Source of the DNA: Thioalkalivibrio sp.
GTDB lineage: Bacteria > Pseudomonadota > Gammaproteobacteria > Ectothiorhodospirales > Ectothiorhodospiraceae
DNA length: 14,104 nt
Assembly: GCA_003555285.1 (NCBI GenBank)
Contig: PWGH01000142.1
Location: forward strand, 1-14,104
Reading direction: 5' to 3'
The notes beneath the pieces are model-generated. The model did not search any database. It was not told the origin of the DNA and was given only the letters and a program-made list of their open reading frames with translations. A program made the translations under genes and the position numbers. Positions 13,927-14,104 of this stretch are shown here, one piece after another (position 1 is the stretch's first letter; each line of letters starts with the position of its first letter).

Positions 13927-14104
13927 CTACACCGAAGCCGGCGCGGCCTTGCCGGCGGCCCCGTCCGCATCGGGCAGGTCCTCTTCACGCCGCACGCGCA
14001 GCCGGTAGCGGCGGTCGGTCGCGGCCAGGAATCCGCCCAGACCCATCAGCACCACGCCGGCCCAGACCCAGTTCATGTAGGGCTTGTAGTACACCCGCAT
14101 CAGC
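13927..14104 (-). CDS. ccmF: Cytochrome c haem lyase subunit CcmF, C-terminal end (partial)
   Basis: Only the last 58 codons lie in the window; the gene continues past its right edge. The translation contains RVYYKPYMNW, the last membrane helix (WVWAGVVLMGLGGFLAA) and then TDRRYRLRVRR with a charged tail, ending in TAG at 13927-13929. This matches the conserved end of CcmF, whose final helix is followed by a short cytoplasmic tail. CcmF works with CcmH and CcmI to attach haem to apocytochrome c. ccmG follows after 9 nt. Confidence 0.9.
   Translation of the reverse strand, partial: LMRVYYKPYMNWVWAGVVLMGLGGFLAATDRRYRLRVRREEDLPDADGAAGKAAPASV

Overview
The window is GC-rich chromosomal DNA from a gammaproteobacterium. 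The evidence is a gammaproteobacterial-type GshA, an MtfA (Mlc titration factor) homologue and a System I cytochrome c maturation cluster. The fused sucrose-phosphate synthase/phosphatase, which makes a compatible solute, together with a TauE/SafE-type permease, would fit a salt-tolerant member of the Chromatiales/Ectothiorhodospiraceae. That placement is inference. I see no phage, transposase, CRISPR, rRNA or tRNA gene.

Layout. Positions 1-256 are non-coding and hold a roughly 108-nt nested inverted repeat plus a second strong hairpin. A DUF4124 envelope protein (minus) and a TauE/SafE permease (plus) diverge from start codons that overlap inside one CATG. Between the permease and the sucrose gene, which converge, lie five head-to-tail copies of a 14-bp repeat. 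The sucrose-phosphate synthase/phosphatase gene (minus) and msrB (plus) diverge across 223 bp that hold a perfect 30-bp palindrome. msrB converges on a two-gene RND efflux operon (adaptor then pump, overlapping by 4 nt), with a GC-rich hairpin in between. Upstream of the adaptor are about 500 bp without a convincing gene, then gshA (minus). gshA and mtfA diverge across 291 bp rich in inverted repeats. After mtfA comes a small possible relict gene, and then the end of a ccm operon on the minus strand: ccmF (3' end only), ccmG and ccmI, with no ccmH between ccmG and ccmI.

How the genes relate. MsrB repairs oxidised methionine, GshA makes the glutathione precursor, and CcmF/G/I handle thiol chemistry and haem attachment for c-type cytochromes, so thiol/redox upkeep recurs. 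The sucrose enzyme points to osmotic protection. The RND pair would need an outer-membrane channel encoded elsewhere. Apart from the two short operons (adaptor-pump and ccm), the genes look like independent housekeeping units.

I found no clear undescribed multi-gene system. The best leads are the non-coding structures (7-114, 1741-1810, 4187-4216), the possible frameshifted small gene at 12279, and the missing ccmH.
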